Shown here: positions 32,154 to 41,123 of the stretch, piece by piece | Position numbering within the stretch: the stretch's first letter is position 1 | How the letters are laid out: each line of letters begins with the position of its first letter | Assembly: GCA_044351045.1 (NCBI GenBank) | Contig: JBILGM010000001.1 | Location: 62,001-126,000, forward strand | DNA from: UBA6136 sp044351045 | GTDB taxonomy: Bacteria; Pseudomonadota; Gammaproteobacteria; Methylococcales; Methylococcaceae | Direction: 5' to 3' | DNA length: 64,000 nucleotides | Translations under genes and position numbers: made by a program | The notes under the pieces: model-generated | Told to the model about the DNA's origin: nothing | The model's database searches: none | The model's input: the letters and a program-made list of their open reading frames with translations, nothing else

Positions 32154-34511
32154 CTACTTGACAAAGCTGATTGCCGGGACAGATCTAAGCTTAACAGGCC
32201 GTTTTGTTTTTGGTGTTTGATATAAGCCTTGGGCAAACTTTGTGCCGAAAGCATCGACGGTAACCGGAAAGCTATAAGCTTTACCGGATGAATCAATGTC
32301 GACCAAAAGGTTGCCGCCCTTGTATTTATATTCCTTGCGGAAGGGGATTAACTGGCCGTAAATGCCTGTGCCAATGCTTTGATCAGGATGAACGGCTGTG
32401 CTAGGTAGCCCATCTTTGTAGAGATTCAATGGGCCATTCTTGACGGTTTTCCTGTTTTTTCCAAAATTTGCAGAAAAGCTTGGTTTAAGCTCGATGTTGG
32501 CTGGGTCTGAAGGACCTTCGCTCAAGGTGACTTTAAGCTTATTCATTTTTAGATCTTCAATGGGTGATGCTTTGAGTCCCTCTGCGTTTCTAAAGCGGAG
32601 CCCTTGAATGGCTTCACCAGGATTCAAGCCCATCGATTGCAATTGAGATGGCGTAAAAACGAACTGCCCATGATATTTTTTTATATTAAAAGGGCCAACT
32701 AAGCTGAAACGTGGCGTAAGGCCGTCTTGAATGGATTGAGCAGGTACCGCATCATCAACCTTGATGGATGTGGGTTTTGGTTGAGCTGTACTAGCAACCA
32801 CGGCAAACTTAGCAATGGTGCTCACGGTGTAGTAAACAAATTCGGCGCCGTTAGCAAGAATCGTAGACCAACCAGGTCCGCTACCGCTGCTGCTATCAGC
32901 TGGCTGCTGAATTAATGTGCTATCAGTGCCAGTGGCGGTATTTGTTCCAACGAAGGGATTCATTGCATAAAGACCTTGCGAACCTGTCTGAAACAACAGA
33001 TTTCCGTTAGTGTCTGCGGTGATTGAGTTAACGTTTCCAATATTGCCCCCATTTTCTTGGTTAAGGAAAATACCGGTAGAGGCGTTTGGATTCGCAGGTG
33101 AATGATAGGACAGATAGCCATTGGTCCATGTGCCAATCATTAACAATCCCTGGGTAAAGGCGCTGGGATTGTTGGCAGGGGTCGGTACGTAGGTTAGATT
33201 TGTGATGTCTATCTGATAACCGCCTCCGGGCTTAGGCATGCCGTTGGGTGGCCAGATCAGGTTTTGACTTGAACCTGATGAATTTGCACAGTAAACTCCT
33301 TCATAAGTTACATAATAATATATGCTGCAGGAGGTTATGGTGGGGCTAACATCTTTCCAGTAGATCGTCCCCTCATAGCCTTCACACCCTCCCGTTACTG
33401 GATTGGGATCAGAGCAATACCATAGGGAATTGCTTCCAATAAATGAGCTTGTATAGATGGCAGGAACGAGACCAGATCCATAGTTATCCATGCCTATTTC
33501 AAAAGCGGTAATTATCTGCGAGGCATCCCCTGGATTACCACCTGTAAAATTCGCACCGCTACAAGTTCCATTGGAGCAAAGAAAGGCTGCATTGCTGATT
33601 CCAAGGGGGCCGGTCGATGCAGTGCCGCTGACGCCATTCACGGAATTCACCATCCCTGACACAAGCACAGCACCCGTGGATGAATAATTGTTGTTGCCCT
33701 GCAGCCCAGGATAGCCCGGTGGGTAAGTTTTCATTACTGTACTTACCCCTGGCCAAACTGCGGCAACCTGATTGGTTACCTGCGTACTATTTCCGGCGAC
33801 AGAAAATATGTCACCAGCGCCTCCTCCCTGCTGCGAGTAAACACCTATAATGATACTGCTTTTGCCCACTGTGATTGTTGCCGAGTAAAGGGTATATCCA
33901 GGTAGCGTATAGACATTCTTGTTATTCGGATCGAGAACAGAGATTGGATTGGCTACAGGGTTATAGCAACCAATATAAACATAGTTACCTGATGGATCTG
34001 TTTGAAGATTGGCAACAGAGTTTCCTGATGGACAGCCCGGTAATGAGGTCATATTAAGCCCAGTCACTTGATAGTTTGGCCCAAAGTCTGGCGTTGCAAT
34101 TGACAGATTCCCTGCGGAATCCCCGACAATGAAGCTGGCATTTGGATTGTTGGTTGTGCCCAGGAAGGCAACAGCAGAGTAGCTGTCTCCATTACCTAAT
34201 GGTGTACCGTAATTTGAGAAGCAGGAGGTTGAATATTGAAGTGGAGTAGACCCAGATTGCGGTTTCAGTGTGCAAAACCCTAAATAATTCCCCGCTGTTG
34301 ATAAGGTGAAGACAGTCCCTGTGGTCAATCCTTGATTTCCTGTGTAGGTGAATGAGGCTGCATTATTGCTCATCAGCCAACTCTGAGTGGATTGATCTGC
34401 ACTCAAGCTAATATCGGACAATAGTGCTCCACACACGATAAGGGTTGCGAGTGTGCAGACCTTATGTTTTTTTGTTCTAGTACCTAAAAGAGATGCTTTT
34501 AAGGTATTCAT
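32154..34511 (-). CDS. Large secreted protein, propeller-like, unknown function
   Basis: The 785-residue protein starts at ATG 34511 with a long basic start and signal peptide (LATLIVCGALLSDISLSA, cleavage near residue 40). The mature part is rich in Gly, Ser, Asn, Thr and Tyr, with units such as VANLQTDPSGNYVYIGCYNP and SITADTNGNLLFQTGSQGLY that resemble propeller blades. Several cysteines occur in pairs. The last 170 residues form a separate beta-rich domain (FVFTPSQLQSMGLNPGEAIQ; KLKVTLSEGPSD). Codons are AT-rich compared with neighbours, suggesting transfer. Relatives are not recognised; an extracellular or outer-membrane structural role is possible. Confidence 0.65.
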   Translation of the reverse strand: MNTLKASLLGTRTKKHKVCTLATLIVCGALLSDISLSADQSTQSWLMSNNAASFTYTGNQGLTTGTVFTLSTAGNYLGFCTLKPQSGSTPLQYSTSCFSNYGTPLGNGDSYSAVAFLGTTNNPNASFIVGDSAGNLSIATPDFGPNYQVTGLNMTSLPGCPSGNSVANLQTDPSGNYVYIGCYNPVANPISVLDPNNKNVYTLPGYTLYSATITVGKSSIIIGVYSQQGGGAGDIFSVAGNSTQVTNQVAAVWPGVSTVMKTYPPGYPGLQGNNNYSSTGAVLVSGMVNSVNGVSGTASTGPLGISNAAFLCSNGTCSGANFTGGNPGDASQIITAFEIGMDNYGSGLVPAIYTSSFIGSNSLWYCSDPNPVTGGCEGYEGTIYWKDVSPTITSCSIYYYVTYEGVYCANSSGSSQNLIWPPNGMPKPGGGYQIDITNLTYVPTPANNPSAFTQGLLMIGTWTNGYLSYHSPANPNASTGIFLNQENGGNIGNVNSITADTNGNLLFQTGSQGLYAMNPFVGTNTATGTDSTLIQQPADSSSGSGPGWSTILANGAEFVYYTVSTIAKFAVVASTAQPKPTSIKVDDAVPAQSIQDGLTPRFSLVGPFNIKKYHGQFVFTPSQLQSMGLNPGEAIQGLRFRNAEGLKASPIEDLKMNKLKVTLSEGPSDPANIELKPSFSANFGKNRKTVKNGPLNLYKDGLPSTAVHPDQSIGTGIYGQLIPFRKEYKYKGGNLLVDIDSSGKAYSFPVTVDAFGTKFAQGLYQTPKTKRPVKLRSVPAISFVK

Positions 34512-34879
34512 GGTTATTTCTATGAAAAGGTGTGGATTAGCACAGTGTTGACCGCTATAGAAGGACGCTACCACTTGTTCAACCCATCGGCTACATTGAA
34601 ACCGAATCGGGTTTCTCTGGCAAGGATAAGCGCTTGTCCAAAGTCCTCAACCTGCGCGTTGTGGAGATCATCATCTATCAAGCAAAAGACAAGCGCTGAC
34701 TCCACCAGCCTTATCGGTTGCCTTTGGCCCGATTGGGCGTAATGCAGAGCATTTGGCAGTTGTCGGCCGAGCTGCCGGCGCCCGCGAACGGGGTGAGGCT
34801 TTTGCGGCAATGAGCCCTTGATTCAGTAGCTGGTTGTTCGCTTTTGCCATAGCGCCCTCAATCAGAACCGGCGGTTTCA
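34512..34879. other. Intergenic stretch, possibly decayed coding DNA
   Basis: On the minus strand, ALVFCLIDDDLHNAQVEDFG and LARETRFGFNVADGLNKW (stop at 34568-34570) have some coding character, but they have no start of their own and no recognised family. A second minus-strand frame starts near 34880 (MKPPVLIEGAMAKANNQLLN). I treat both as degraded remnants. Confidence 0.3.
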
Positions 34880-35182
34880 TTATGCTTCTATCCGTCCTAT
34901 CGGTTCCGCCTTCAGCCTCACACCCAGCGCCCCACAGACCCGTTGAATCGTCTCGAACCGGGGGTGAGCGCCGGGACGTTAGGCCTTATAGAGCGCTTCT
35001 CGGTTCATTCCGGCCTTACTGGAGATTTCTGCCATGCCTCTGGCTCGGGCAATGTCGCCCAATGCCGCCGCGAGCAGGGCTGGGTCGCCATCGTCCATCA
35101 CCGCCGTCAGGTACTCTGCAATGGCTCGGTCATCCTCCAGGTATTCCGCCATGTCGAACTCAGGCACGTTTTTCACGATCAT
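34880..35182 (-). pseudogene. HigA-type antitoxin interrupted by a stop codon
   Basis: From ATG 35182 the frame reads MIVKNVPEFDMAEYLEDDRA, then ALGDIARARGMAEISSKAGM and NREALYKA, where TAA (34979-34981) ends it. The frame then continues RPGAHPRFETIQRVCGALGV and RLKAEPIG to a TAA at 34880-34882. Relatives read KAL-R-P-G at the junction, so a TTA leucine codon probably became TAA. The lost part includes the last helices of the Xre-like DNA-binding domain. It follows the toxin gene by a few bases, as in higBA. Confidence 0.75.
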
Positions 35183-35189
35183 GGTGTGT

Positions 35190-35486
35190 TCATGTCTCAC
35201 TCCACTCCAGTTGTGCGGCCAATCGAATGGCTCTTGAGATGTCGGCTGACTGTGATGCTTTGTCGCCGCCGGCCAGCATAACGATCAGAACATCTCCCCG
35301 TATAACGAAATACATGCGCCAGCCTGGGCCGAAATGCTCGCGCCTATCATGAACGCCATCGCCAAGCGCCTTCACGTTACCCAGTGATGCCTTACGTAAT
35401 CGCATGGCCAGCCTTTGCCGGGTCTTCAGTTCACGAAGCCCGGTCAGCCATACCACGAATTCATGAGTTTGTTTGATCGTGTGCAA
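35190..35486 (-). CDS. higB: HigB-like toxin (RelE/ParE fold)
   Basis: The 98-residue protein fits the toxin family that pairs with the short Xre-type antitoxins above: FVVWLTGLRELKTRQRLAMR, ALGDGVHDRREHFGPGWRMY and LIVMLAGGDKASQSADISRA are the usual blocks. Such toxins cleave mRNA on the ribosome. The toxin appears intact while its antitoxin is truncated, which would be harmful unless the toxin is silent, the short antitoxin still works, or another antitoxin protects the cell. The gene precedes the antitoxin. Confidence 0.75.
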   Translation of the reverse strand: MHTIKQTHEFVVWLTGLRELKTRQRLAMRLRKASLGNVKALGDGVHDRREHFGPGWRMYFVIRGDVLIVMLAGGDKASQSADISRAIRLAAQLEWSET

Positions 35487-35688
35487 CGGTAGATCGCAAT
35501 CGTTCGATTACAGGTCTGCAAGAGCAAGCGAGGCTTGCCAAATATGAAATGAGCCTGAAGGTCGGGTTGTTCATTATGGTCACCCTGGGTGGCTAACATG
35601 AACGACAAGAAAATTAACAGCCTAGAAGGCTAATGGGTTGGAGCGTGGCGAAAACCCAGCGGGTCGGAAGTTTAGCCGGGATGGTTAC

Positions 35689-37071
35689 CTACTTCACATG
35701 CCGAATCATGCGCCGGCGCTTCTTGATCTGGCGCTCGGTAAGTTTGTTGCGGCGGTCCTTGTAGGGATTTTCGCTGGTGCGGAATTCCAGTTTGATGGGG
35801 GTGCCGGTGATATCCAGCGCTTCGCGGAAGTAATTGATCAGGAAGCGCTTGTAGCTGCCGGGAATGTCATTGATCTGGTTGCCGTGAATGACGATGGTCG
35901 GCGGATTGGTGCCGCCCTGATGCGCGTACTTGAGCTTGATGCGGCGCCCGCGCACCAGTGGCGGTTGGTGCGCAGTGAGGGCGTTTTGCAGCAGCCGCGT
36001 CAGGTGCGAGGTGCCCATGTCGGTCATGGTCGAGGCATACACCTCGCGCACGGCGTCGAACAGATGGCCGACGCCGGTGCCGTGCAAGGCGGAGATGAAG
36101 TACTTCTCGGAAAAGTCGACAAACTGCAGTTTCAGGTCGAGCACCCTTTTGGTCTCGTCCTTCTGGTCAGGGGTCATGCCATCCCATTTGTTGAGACCGA
36201 CGATCAGGCCCCGGCCAATCTCCAGCACCATGCCCAGCAGGTTGGCATCCTGATCGGTGACGCCTTCGCGGGCATCGACCAGGTAGATGACGACATGGGC
36301 CTTTTCGATGGCCTGCATGGCCTTGATGACGCTGAACTTCTCTATGGTCTCGGCGATTTTTCCGCGCCGGCGGATACCGGCCGTGTCGATCAGGGTGTAA
36401 CGCTGGCCATGTCGTTCGAAAGGAATCTCGACGCTGTCGCGGGTGGTGCCCGGGGCGTCGAATACGACCACGCGCTCCTCGCCCAGCAGGCGGTTGACCA
36501 GTGTTGACTTGCCGACATTGGGGCGACCGACGATGGCGATGCGGATGCCGCTTTCATCCTCGGTTTCCTGCTCTTCCAGCTTGGGTAGGCGCGATTCGAC
36601 TGTATCTAGCAGATCATCGATGCCCTGGGCATGGGAGGCGGAAATGGCGTGCGGTTCGCCAAGGCCCATGGCGTGGAATTCGCCAGTCGCCGCGGCAAGG
36701 CTGGCCTGGTCGATCTTGTTGGCTGCCAGGATGATCGGCTTGCCGGTGCGGCGGAGTTGGTGGGCGATGGCCTCGTCGCCGACATTGAGTCCGTCCCGTG
36801 CATCGACCAGAAACAAGATCACATCGGCTTCTTTCAGGGCAATCTGCACCTGGCGCATGGCCTGCTCATCGATACCGGCGTCGGTTTCAACAATACCGCC
36901 GGTATCCACCACGAAATAGTCGCGGTGGCCGCGTTTGACCCGGCCATATTGGCGGTCGCGGGTCAGTCCGGGGTAATCGGCGACGAGCGCATCACGGGTA
37001 CGCGTCAGATAATTGAAGAGGGTCGACTTGCCCACATTGGGTCGGCCGACTAAAGCCACGACAGGCAGCAT
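35689..37071 (-). CDS. der: Der (EngA), tandem-GTPase ribosome assembly factor
   Basis: The 460-residue protein has two G domains and a C-terminal KH-like domain (last 110 residues). G1 motifs are GRPNVGKSTLFN (residues 8-19) and GRPNVGKSTLVN (near 185); G3 DTGG and DTAG and G4 ANKID and LNKWD are present. It is needed for assembly of the large ribosomal subunit. Its start lies 3 bp after the bamB stop, so it is cotranscribed with bamB in the common gammaproteobacterial order. Its tail is basic (ERQIKKRRRMIRHVK). Confidence 0.96.
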   Translation of the reverse strand: MLPVVALVGRPNVGKSTLFNYLTRTRDALVADYPGLTRDRQYGRVKRGHRDYFVVDTGGIVETDAGIDEQAMRQVQIALKEADVILFLVDARDGLNVGDEAIAHQLRRTGKPIILAANKIDQASLAAATGEFHAMGLGEPHAISASHAQGIDDLLDTVESRLPKLEEQETEDESGIRIAIVGRPNVGKSTLVNRLLGEERVVVFDAPGTTRDSVEIPFERHGQRYTLIDTAGIRRRGKIAETIEKFSVIKAMQAIEKAHVVIYLVDAREGVTDQDANLLGMVLEIGRGLIVGLNKWDGMTPDQKDETKRVLDLKLQFVDFSEKYFISALHGTGVGHLFDAVREVYASTMTDMGTSHLTRLLQNALTAHQPPLVRGRRIKLKYAHQGGTNPPTIVIHGNQINDIPGSYKRFLINYFREALDITGTPIKLEFRTSENPYKDRRNKLTERQIKKRRRMIRHVK

Positions 37072-37074
37072 GAT

Positions 37075-38265
37075 TTAGTTGATTCCAATGGCGGCGAGGA
37101 CACCCCCGGCCGTATAGACGAAGAGAGTTTCGTCCTGGACCACGGGGGTGGCGCGAATGGGTTCGTCGTCGATCTGCAGTCGTCCGACCAGCCGGCCATC
37201 ATCGGCGGAGAGTACGTGCAGATAGCCTTCGAAATCGCCCACAACGAGCCGGTCGCGGATCAGGGCGGGGACCGTCAGGCGGCGCTGATGCAGGGCGTCC
37301 TGTTTCCAAAGATCCCGGCCGCTGGCGAGGTCGAGTTGCCAGACATCGCTCCTGGCATCGCTGATGAAGAGCGAGCGGCGACCGGCCGCCAAGCCATGAC
37401 TGGAATAGACGGTGTTTTGCCGCCACTGCACATCGCCATCTTGCAGGTTGACGGCAGTGATGCCACCCTGGAAGCCGGTGATGTAGACCACGTCATCCTT
37501 TACCAGCGGATCGGCATCCAGTTCGACCAAGCGCTCGACTTCCGAGCGACCGTGCGGGATGGCGACGATGGTTTCCCAGACCGGTTTACCATCGGTGAGT
37601 CCCAGGGCGATCAGCTTGCCGCCGCCAAAACCGTCCAGCACGACATCGCCGTGGATGGTCGGGGAGCCGAGGCTGCGCACCGAGAGCGGCGGAATGCTGC
37701 GCTCATGCGACCATTTCACGGCGCCATTGCCGAGATCGAGGCCAGCAAGCCGACCGTCGCTGGTACGGACGACGGCGATGTTGCGGCTGGCTTTCGGCAG
37801 CGCCAGGATTTCGCTGCTGAGCATCGTTTTCCAGAGCAGGGCACCATCGGCGAGGCTGATCGCCATCAGCTCCGCGTTGCTGGTGCCCAGCAGCAGTTTG
37901 TCGCCCGCCACGACCGGGCCGGCAGCCAGTTCCAGCTTCGTCGAAACGGACCAGAGCGTGTCTCCATCCTGCCGGCTGTGAGCCTCGACCAGGCCCTTGC
38001 GGTCGGCAACATAGACGGTGCTGGACGTGACCGCGGGCACGAGATTGACGATCTGATCGTCGTAACCCTTGCCTATACTGGTTTTCCAGAGCACCGACAG
38101 ATTGACGGTGGGTTCCAGCGATTCCAGTTCCGTGGGCGGTTCGGAATTGTCGGTTCCGCCCATGAGCCCGCCGACCGAGCTAGCCAGCTCCTTCATCGCA
38201 TTGAACTGTGCGCACCCTGACAGCAGGAGCGTGAACCACAGTAACAGGAGGGAAGCAAGACGCAT
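37075..38265 (-). CDS. bamB: BamB, outer-membrane assembly lipoprotein
   Basis: The 396-residue lipoprotein has a lipobox LLLSGC (Cys near residue 18) and an eight-bladed PQQ-like propeller (LVEAHSRQDGDTLWSVSTKL, AGLDLGNGAVKWSHE and similar blades). It supports BamA in folding beta-barrels into the outer membrane. I use ATG 38265, which opens the signal peptide. The GAGG site before it lies in the right arm sequence of the 119-bp element inserted between yfgM and bamB, so that element now supplies the ribosome-binding site. Confidence 0.93.
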   Translation of the reverse strand: MRLASLLLLWFTLLLSGCAQFNAMKELASSVGGLMGGTDNSEPPTELESLEPTVNLSVLWKTSIGKGYDDQIVNLVPAVTSSTVYVADRKGLVEAHSRQDGDTLWSVSTKLELAAGPVVAGDKLLLGTSNAELMAISLADGALLWKTMLSSEILALPKASRNIAVVRTSDGRLAGLDLGNGAVKWSHERSIPPLSVRSLGSPTIHGDVVLDGFGGGKLIALGLTDGKPVWETIVAIPHGRSEVERLVELDADPLVKDDVVYITGFQGGITAVNLQDGDVQWRQNTVYSSHGLAAGRRSLFISDARSDVWQLDLASGRDLWKQDALHQRRLTVPALIRDRLVVGDFEGYLHVLSADDGRLVGRLQIDDEPIRATPVVQDETLFVYTAGGVLAAIGIN

Positions 38266-38269
38266 CAGG

Positions 38270-38388
38270 GAACCTCGAAAAACCATCCGTTCAAACCCTT
38301 CGGCAGGCTCAGCATGAGCAGATATATGACTGTTTTATATGGTATGCCGTGCGTGCTGAGCATGTCGAAGCGCTTTTTTTCGAGGTTC
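38270..38388. repeat. MITE-like element with 13-bp terminal inverted repeats
   Basis: GAACCTCGAAAAA (38270-38282) and TTTTTCGAGGTTC (38376-38388) are perfect inverted repeats. Inside, CTTCGGCAGGCTCAGC (38298-38313) pairs at 14 of 16 bases with GCTGAGCATGTCGAAG (38355-38370), a sequence type seen in abundant intergenic repeats of proteobacteria. ATCAGG stands on both sides (left 38264-38269, right 38391-38396), perhaps a target duplication. No coding capacity. Confidence 0.65.
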
Positions 38389-38391
38389 TCA

Positions 38392-39024
38392 TCAGGGACT
38401 GGCCGGCAAATCGTTGAGTTTGAGTTCAAGCAACGGCGACAGATCGCCCAGTTCCTTGGCCTTGGCATAAGCGGCACGGGCTTCGGCTGGACGCTTGGCG
38501 GCTACATACAGATCGCCACGCAGCTCCTGGTAAAGACCGGCAAACTTGCCTACGGACTTGTCACTGGCAGATTCCAGCAGCTTCAGGGCCGGATCGATAT
38601 CGCCCTTGGCCAATAGGACGCGACCCAGACGCAAGCGGGCCAGATCCTTGACGGCGGGGTCCTTGGTCGCATTCACAGTTTCCTCAAGAATCTTGCGGGC
38701 GCCCTCAAGGTCACCGGCGTCGACCTTGAACTTGGCCAGGAACAGGCGGGCATATTCGGCATAAGCCGTTTTCGGGTACTGTTGAATCAGGCGTTCACTT
38801 AGCTTCTGCGCCGACTCGGTCTGCTTGGCTTCAGTCGCCTGGGTCAGCTGATGGTAGACCAGCGAGGCTTGCTCGGCGGTTTCCAGCCGGTTGCCCTGCC
38901 ACATTTTCCAGCCACCGATGGCGGCCAGCCCGAGCAACAGGCCACCGAACACGGAGGATTTGTTCTCCTTCCACCAGCGTTGTAGCGCCTCAAGACGCTC
39001 CTCATCCGTCGAATACGTTTCCAT
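38392..39024 (-). CDS. yfgM: YfgM-like ancillary SecYEG subunit (TPR protein)
   Basis: The 210-residue protein has a short cytoplasmic start (TDEERLEALQRWWKENKSS), one membrane helix (VFGGLLLGLAAIGGWKMW, residues 25-42) and a periplasmic TPR region (ARLFLAKFKVDAGDLEGARK; RLGRVLLAKGDIDPALKLLE). YfgM works at the SecYEG translocon with PpiD in handing over exported proteins. The gene lies between hisS and bamB as in many gammaproteobacteria, but separated from bamB by a repeat element that begins right at its stop codon. Confidence 0.88.
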   Translation of the reverse strand: METYSTDEERLEALQRWWKENKSSVFGGLLLGLAAIGGWKMWQGNRLETAEQASLVYHQLTQATEAKQTESAQKLSERLIQQYPKTAYAEYARLFLAKFKVDAGDLEGARKILEETVNATKDPAVKDLARLRLGRVLLAKGDIDPALKLLESASDKSVGKFAGLYQELRGDLYVAAKRPAEARAAYAKAKELGDLSPLLELKLNDLPASP

Positions 39025-39036
39025 GCGTTCCTCGTC

Positions 39037-40308
39037 TCAAAGCAGGGTGTTTAAAAATGGGATCAATTCGGATTGGCCCAGGGTGCGCTGCCCGCCCTCC
39101 TCGCGCAACGACTTGACGCTGATGGTCTGATCGCGAGCTTCCTCATCCCCCAAAATCAGGGCCACGGCGGCACCGCTTTTGTCGGCGCGTTTGAATTGGC
39201 TCTTGAAGCTGCCGCTACCGCAATTCGATTGCAGTCGCAATGTCGGCAAGGCATCCCGCAGACCCTCCGCTACATGGGTGGCCTTGGTCTCGGCCAGTTC
39301 ACCGACCGCAATCAAATAGGCATGGGGGGCTGCGGCGGCGTCGAGGCGTTCGGGCTGGTCCAGCAGATCGATCAGCCGTTCCATGCCCAGCGCAAAACCC
39401 ACGGCGGTCGACTCCTTGCCCCCCAGTTGGTCGATCAGTCCGTCATAACGGCCACCGGCGCAGACGGTGCCTTGCGCGCCAAGCGACTGCGTGACCCATT
39501 CGAACACGGTCCGCGAGTAATAGTCCAGACCACGCACGAGCCTCGGGTTGACGACATAAGCGACGCCAGCGCCATCCAGCCGGTCGCGCAGGGATTGGAA
39601 ATGCGCGCGCGATGCGTCATCCAGTTCTTCGGTCAGCACGGGTGCGCCATTGATGATCTCCCTGAGGTCGGGATTCTTGCTGTCCAGGATGCGCAGCGGG
39701 TTGGTTTCCAGACGGCGGAGACTGTCCGCGTCCAGCCGGTCCAGATGACCGCGAAAATAGTCGACCAGGTTGGCCCGGTAGGCCTGACGCTCCTTGGTGG
39801 TACCCAGCGAGTTGATCTGGAGTTCCAGCTTGGCATCGATACCCAGGTCACGCCACAGGCGGCGGCTCAACAGGATCAGCTCGGCATCGATATCCGGGCC
39901 CGGCATGCCATAGGCTTCGACACCCAGTTGATGGAATTGACGGTAGCGACCTTTCTGCGGGCGCTCGTGTCGAAACATCTGGCCCATGTACCAAAGCCGT
40001 TGTGTCTGGTTGTGCAGCAGACCGTGCTCCAGGCAGGCACGCAAACAACCGGCGGTGCCTTCCGGCCGCAGAGTCAGGGAGTCGCCGTTGCGGTCGTCGA
40101 AGGTGTACATCTCCTTTTCGACGATATCGGTGACCTCGCCAATGGAGCGCTTGAACAGCTCCGTCTTTTCAACAATCGGCAGGCGAATTTCATGGTAGCC
40201 ATACGCGCCCATGACGCGCCGCAAGACGCTTTCCACGTATTGCCAGCGGGGCGTGTGCTCCGGGAGGATGTCGTGCATCCCGCGGATGGCCTGAATTTTT
40301 TCACTCAT
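39037..40308 (-). CDS. hisS: Histidyl-tRNA synthetase
   Basis: The 423-residue enzyme charges tRNA-His. Class II motifs are visible: motif 2 around WYMGQMFRHERPQKGRYRQF, the histidine-specific LVRGLDYYSRTVFEW, and motif 3 STAVGFALGMERLIDLL, followed by the anticodon-binding domain. The ATG at 40308 follows AGGAACCTTG and begins MSEKIQAIRGMHDILPEH, the family start. ispG and rodZ, often upstream in this cluster, are absent here. Confidence 0.96.
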   Translation of the reverse strand: MSEKIQAIRGMHDILPEHTPRWQYVESVLRRVMGAYGYHEIRLPIVEKTELFKRSIGEVTDIVEKEMYTFDDRNGDSLTLRPEGTAGCLRACLEHGLLHNQTQRLWYMGQMFRHERPQKGRYRQFHQLGVEAYGMPGPDIDAELILLSRRLWRDLGIDAKLELQINSLGTTKERQAYRANLVDYFRGHLDRLDADSLRRLETNPLRILDSKNPDLREIINGAPVLTEELDDASRAHFQSLRDRLDGAGVAYVVNPRLVRGLDYYSRTVFEWVTQSLGAQGTVCAGGRYDGLIDQLGGKESTAVGFALGMERLIDLLDQPERLDAAAAPHAYLIAVGELAETKATHVAEGLRDALPTLRLQSNCGSGSFKSQFKRADKSGAAVALILGDEEARDQTISVKSLREEGGQRTLGQSELIPFLNTLL

Positions 40309-40349
40309 CAAGGTTCCTGTCGGCTGGGCTTTTGGCACCAGATTTTATG

Positions 40350-41123
40350 TCATTGACGCAGCTTTTGCCGCGCCTGCATGACTTCGGGGGAGTCTGGGAA
40401 TTTGTTGCGCATTGTCTGCAGGTAATCAGCGGCTGCCTGGGTGTTGCCGAGGCCCATTTCGATCTCGATCCCCAGCATCAGCGCTTCCGGGGTCGGCCCG
40501 TTGTTGCCAAGGTAACGCTGCAGGAAGCCCCGAGCAGCCATGACCTGGCCGGATTCGCGGCTCACTTTGGCCATTTCCAGCAGGGCGGGTGGGAAATTGG
40601 GGTTGGCCACCAGCGCCTTCCGCAGATAGTTCTCGGCCTGCGGCAATTGACCAATGGAACGGGCGCAGACCCCGGCATTGGTTAGCGGAATCCAGGGCTG
40701 TCCATACAGCTTGGTATCGATGACCAGATTGAATTGCTCGTAAGCGTCCTGGGGGCGCTCGTTGAGGCAGAGAAACCGTCCGTAATTATTGCGTGCGCCG
40801 AAGTTGTCGGGTTTCAGGCTGAGCGCCTTGCGGAAATGGCTGTCGGCCTGCGAGCGGTCATCGATCCGTTGATAGAGAACGGCAATCGCGTTATGGGCCT
40901 CGCTGTTTTCATCATTCAGCTCAATGGCTTTCTGCAGGTCCTGCAGGGCCACTTCGTATAGGCCGGATTCCATATAGTTGACGCCCTTCTCTACGTATAT
41001 GGACGAAGCCTGATCGTCGGTCAAAGGACTCTGTGAACGGGGGCGTTCCTCCTCCTGTGGCAACGAGGAACAGGCGGCATTGAGTCCGGAGAGCAGCAGG
41101 GCAGCCAAGCCGACGGCTCTCAT
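40350..41123 (-). CDS. pilW: PilW/PilF, type IV pilus biogenesis lipoprotein
   Basis: The 257-residue TPR lipoprotein has a signal peptide with lipobox LNAAC (Cys near residue 18) and about six TPR units (ASSIYVEKGVNYMESGLYEV; AHNAIAVLYQRIDDRSQADS; ARNNYGRFLCLNERPQDAYE). PilW/PilF (Tgl-like) helps the PilQ secretin insert and assemble in the outer membrane. Its start overlaps the rlmN stop. The pilus structural genes are not in the window. Confidence 0.9.
   Translation of the reverse strand: MRAVGLAALLLSGLNAACSSLPQEEERPRSQSPLTDDQASSIYVEKGVNYMESGLYEVALQDLQKAIELNDENSEAHNAIAVLYQRIDDRSQADSHFRKALSLKPDNFGARNNYGRFLCLNERPQDAYEQFNLVIDTKLYGQPWIPLTNAGVCARSIGQLPQAENYLRKALVANPNFPPALLEMAKVSRESGQVMAARGFLQRYLGNNGPTPEALMLGIEIEMGLGNTQAAADYLQTMRNKFPDSPEVMQARQKLRQ

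Noticed and set aside
37216..38220. A 334-residue plus-strand frame opposite bamB
   Set aside because: Antisense to a well-supported lipoprotein gene and without signal or motif.
38298..38370. CRISPR repeat or array
   Set aside because: There is only one inverted pair and no series of direct repeats with spacers; no cas gene is in the window.
39073..40356. A 427-residue plus-strand frame opposite hisS
   Set aside because: hisS shows all class II synthetase motifs on the minus strand; the opposite frame has no recognisable domain or ribosome-binding site.
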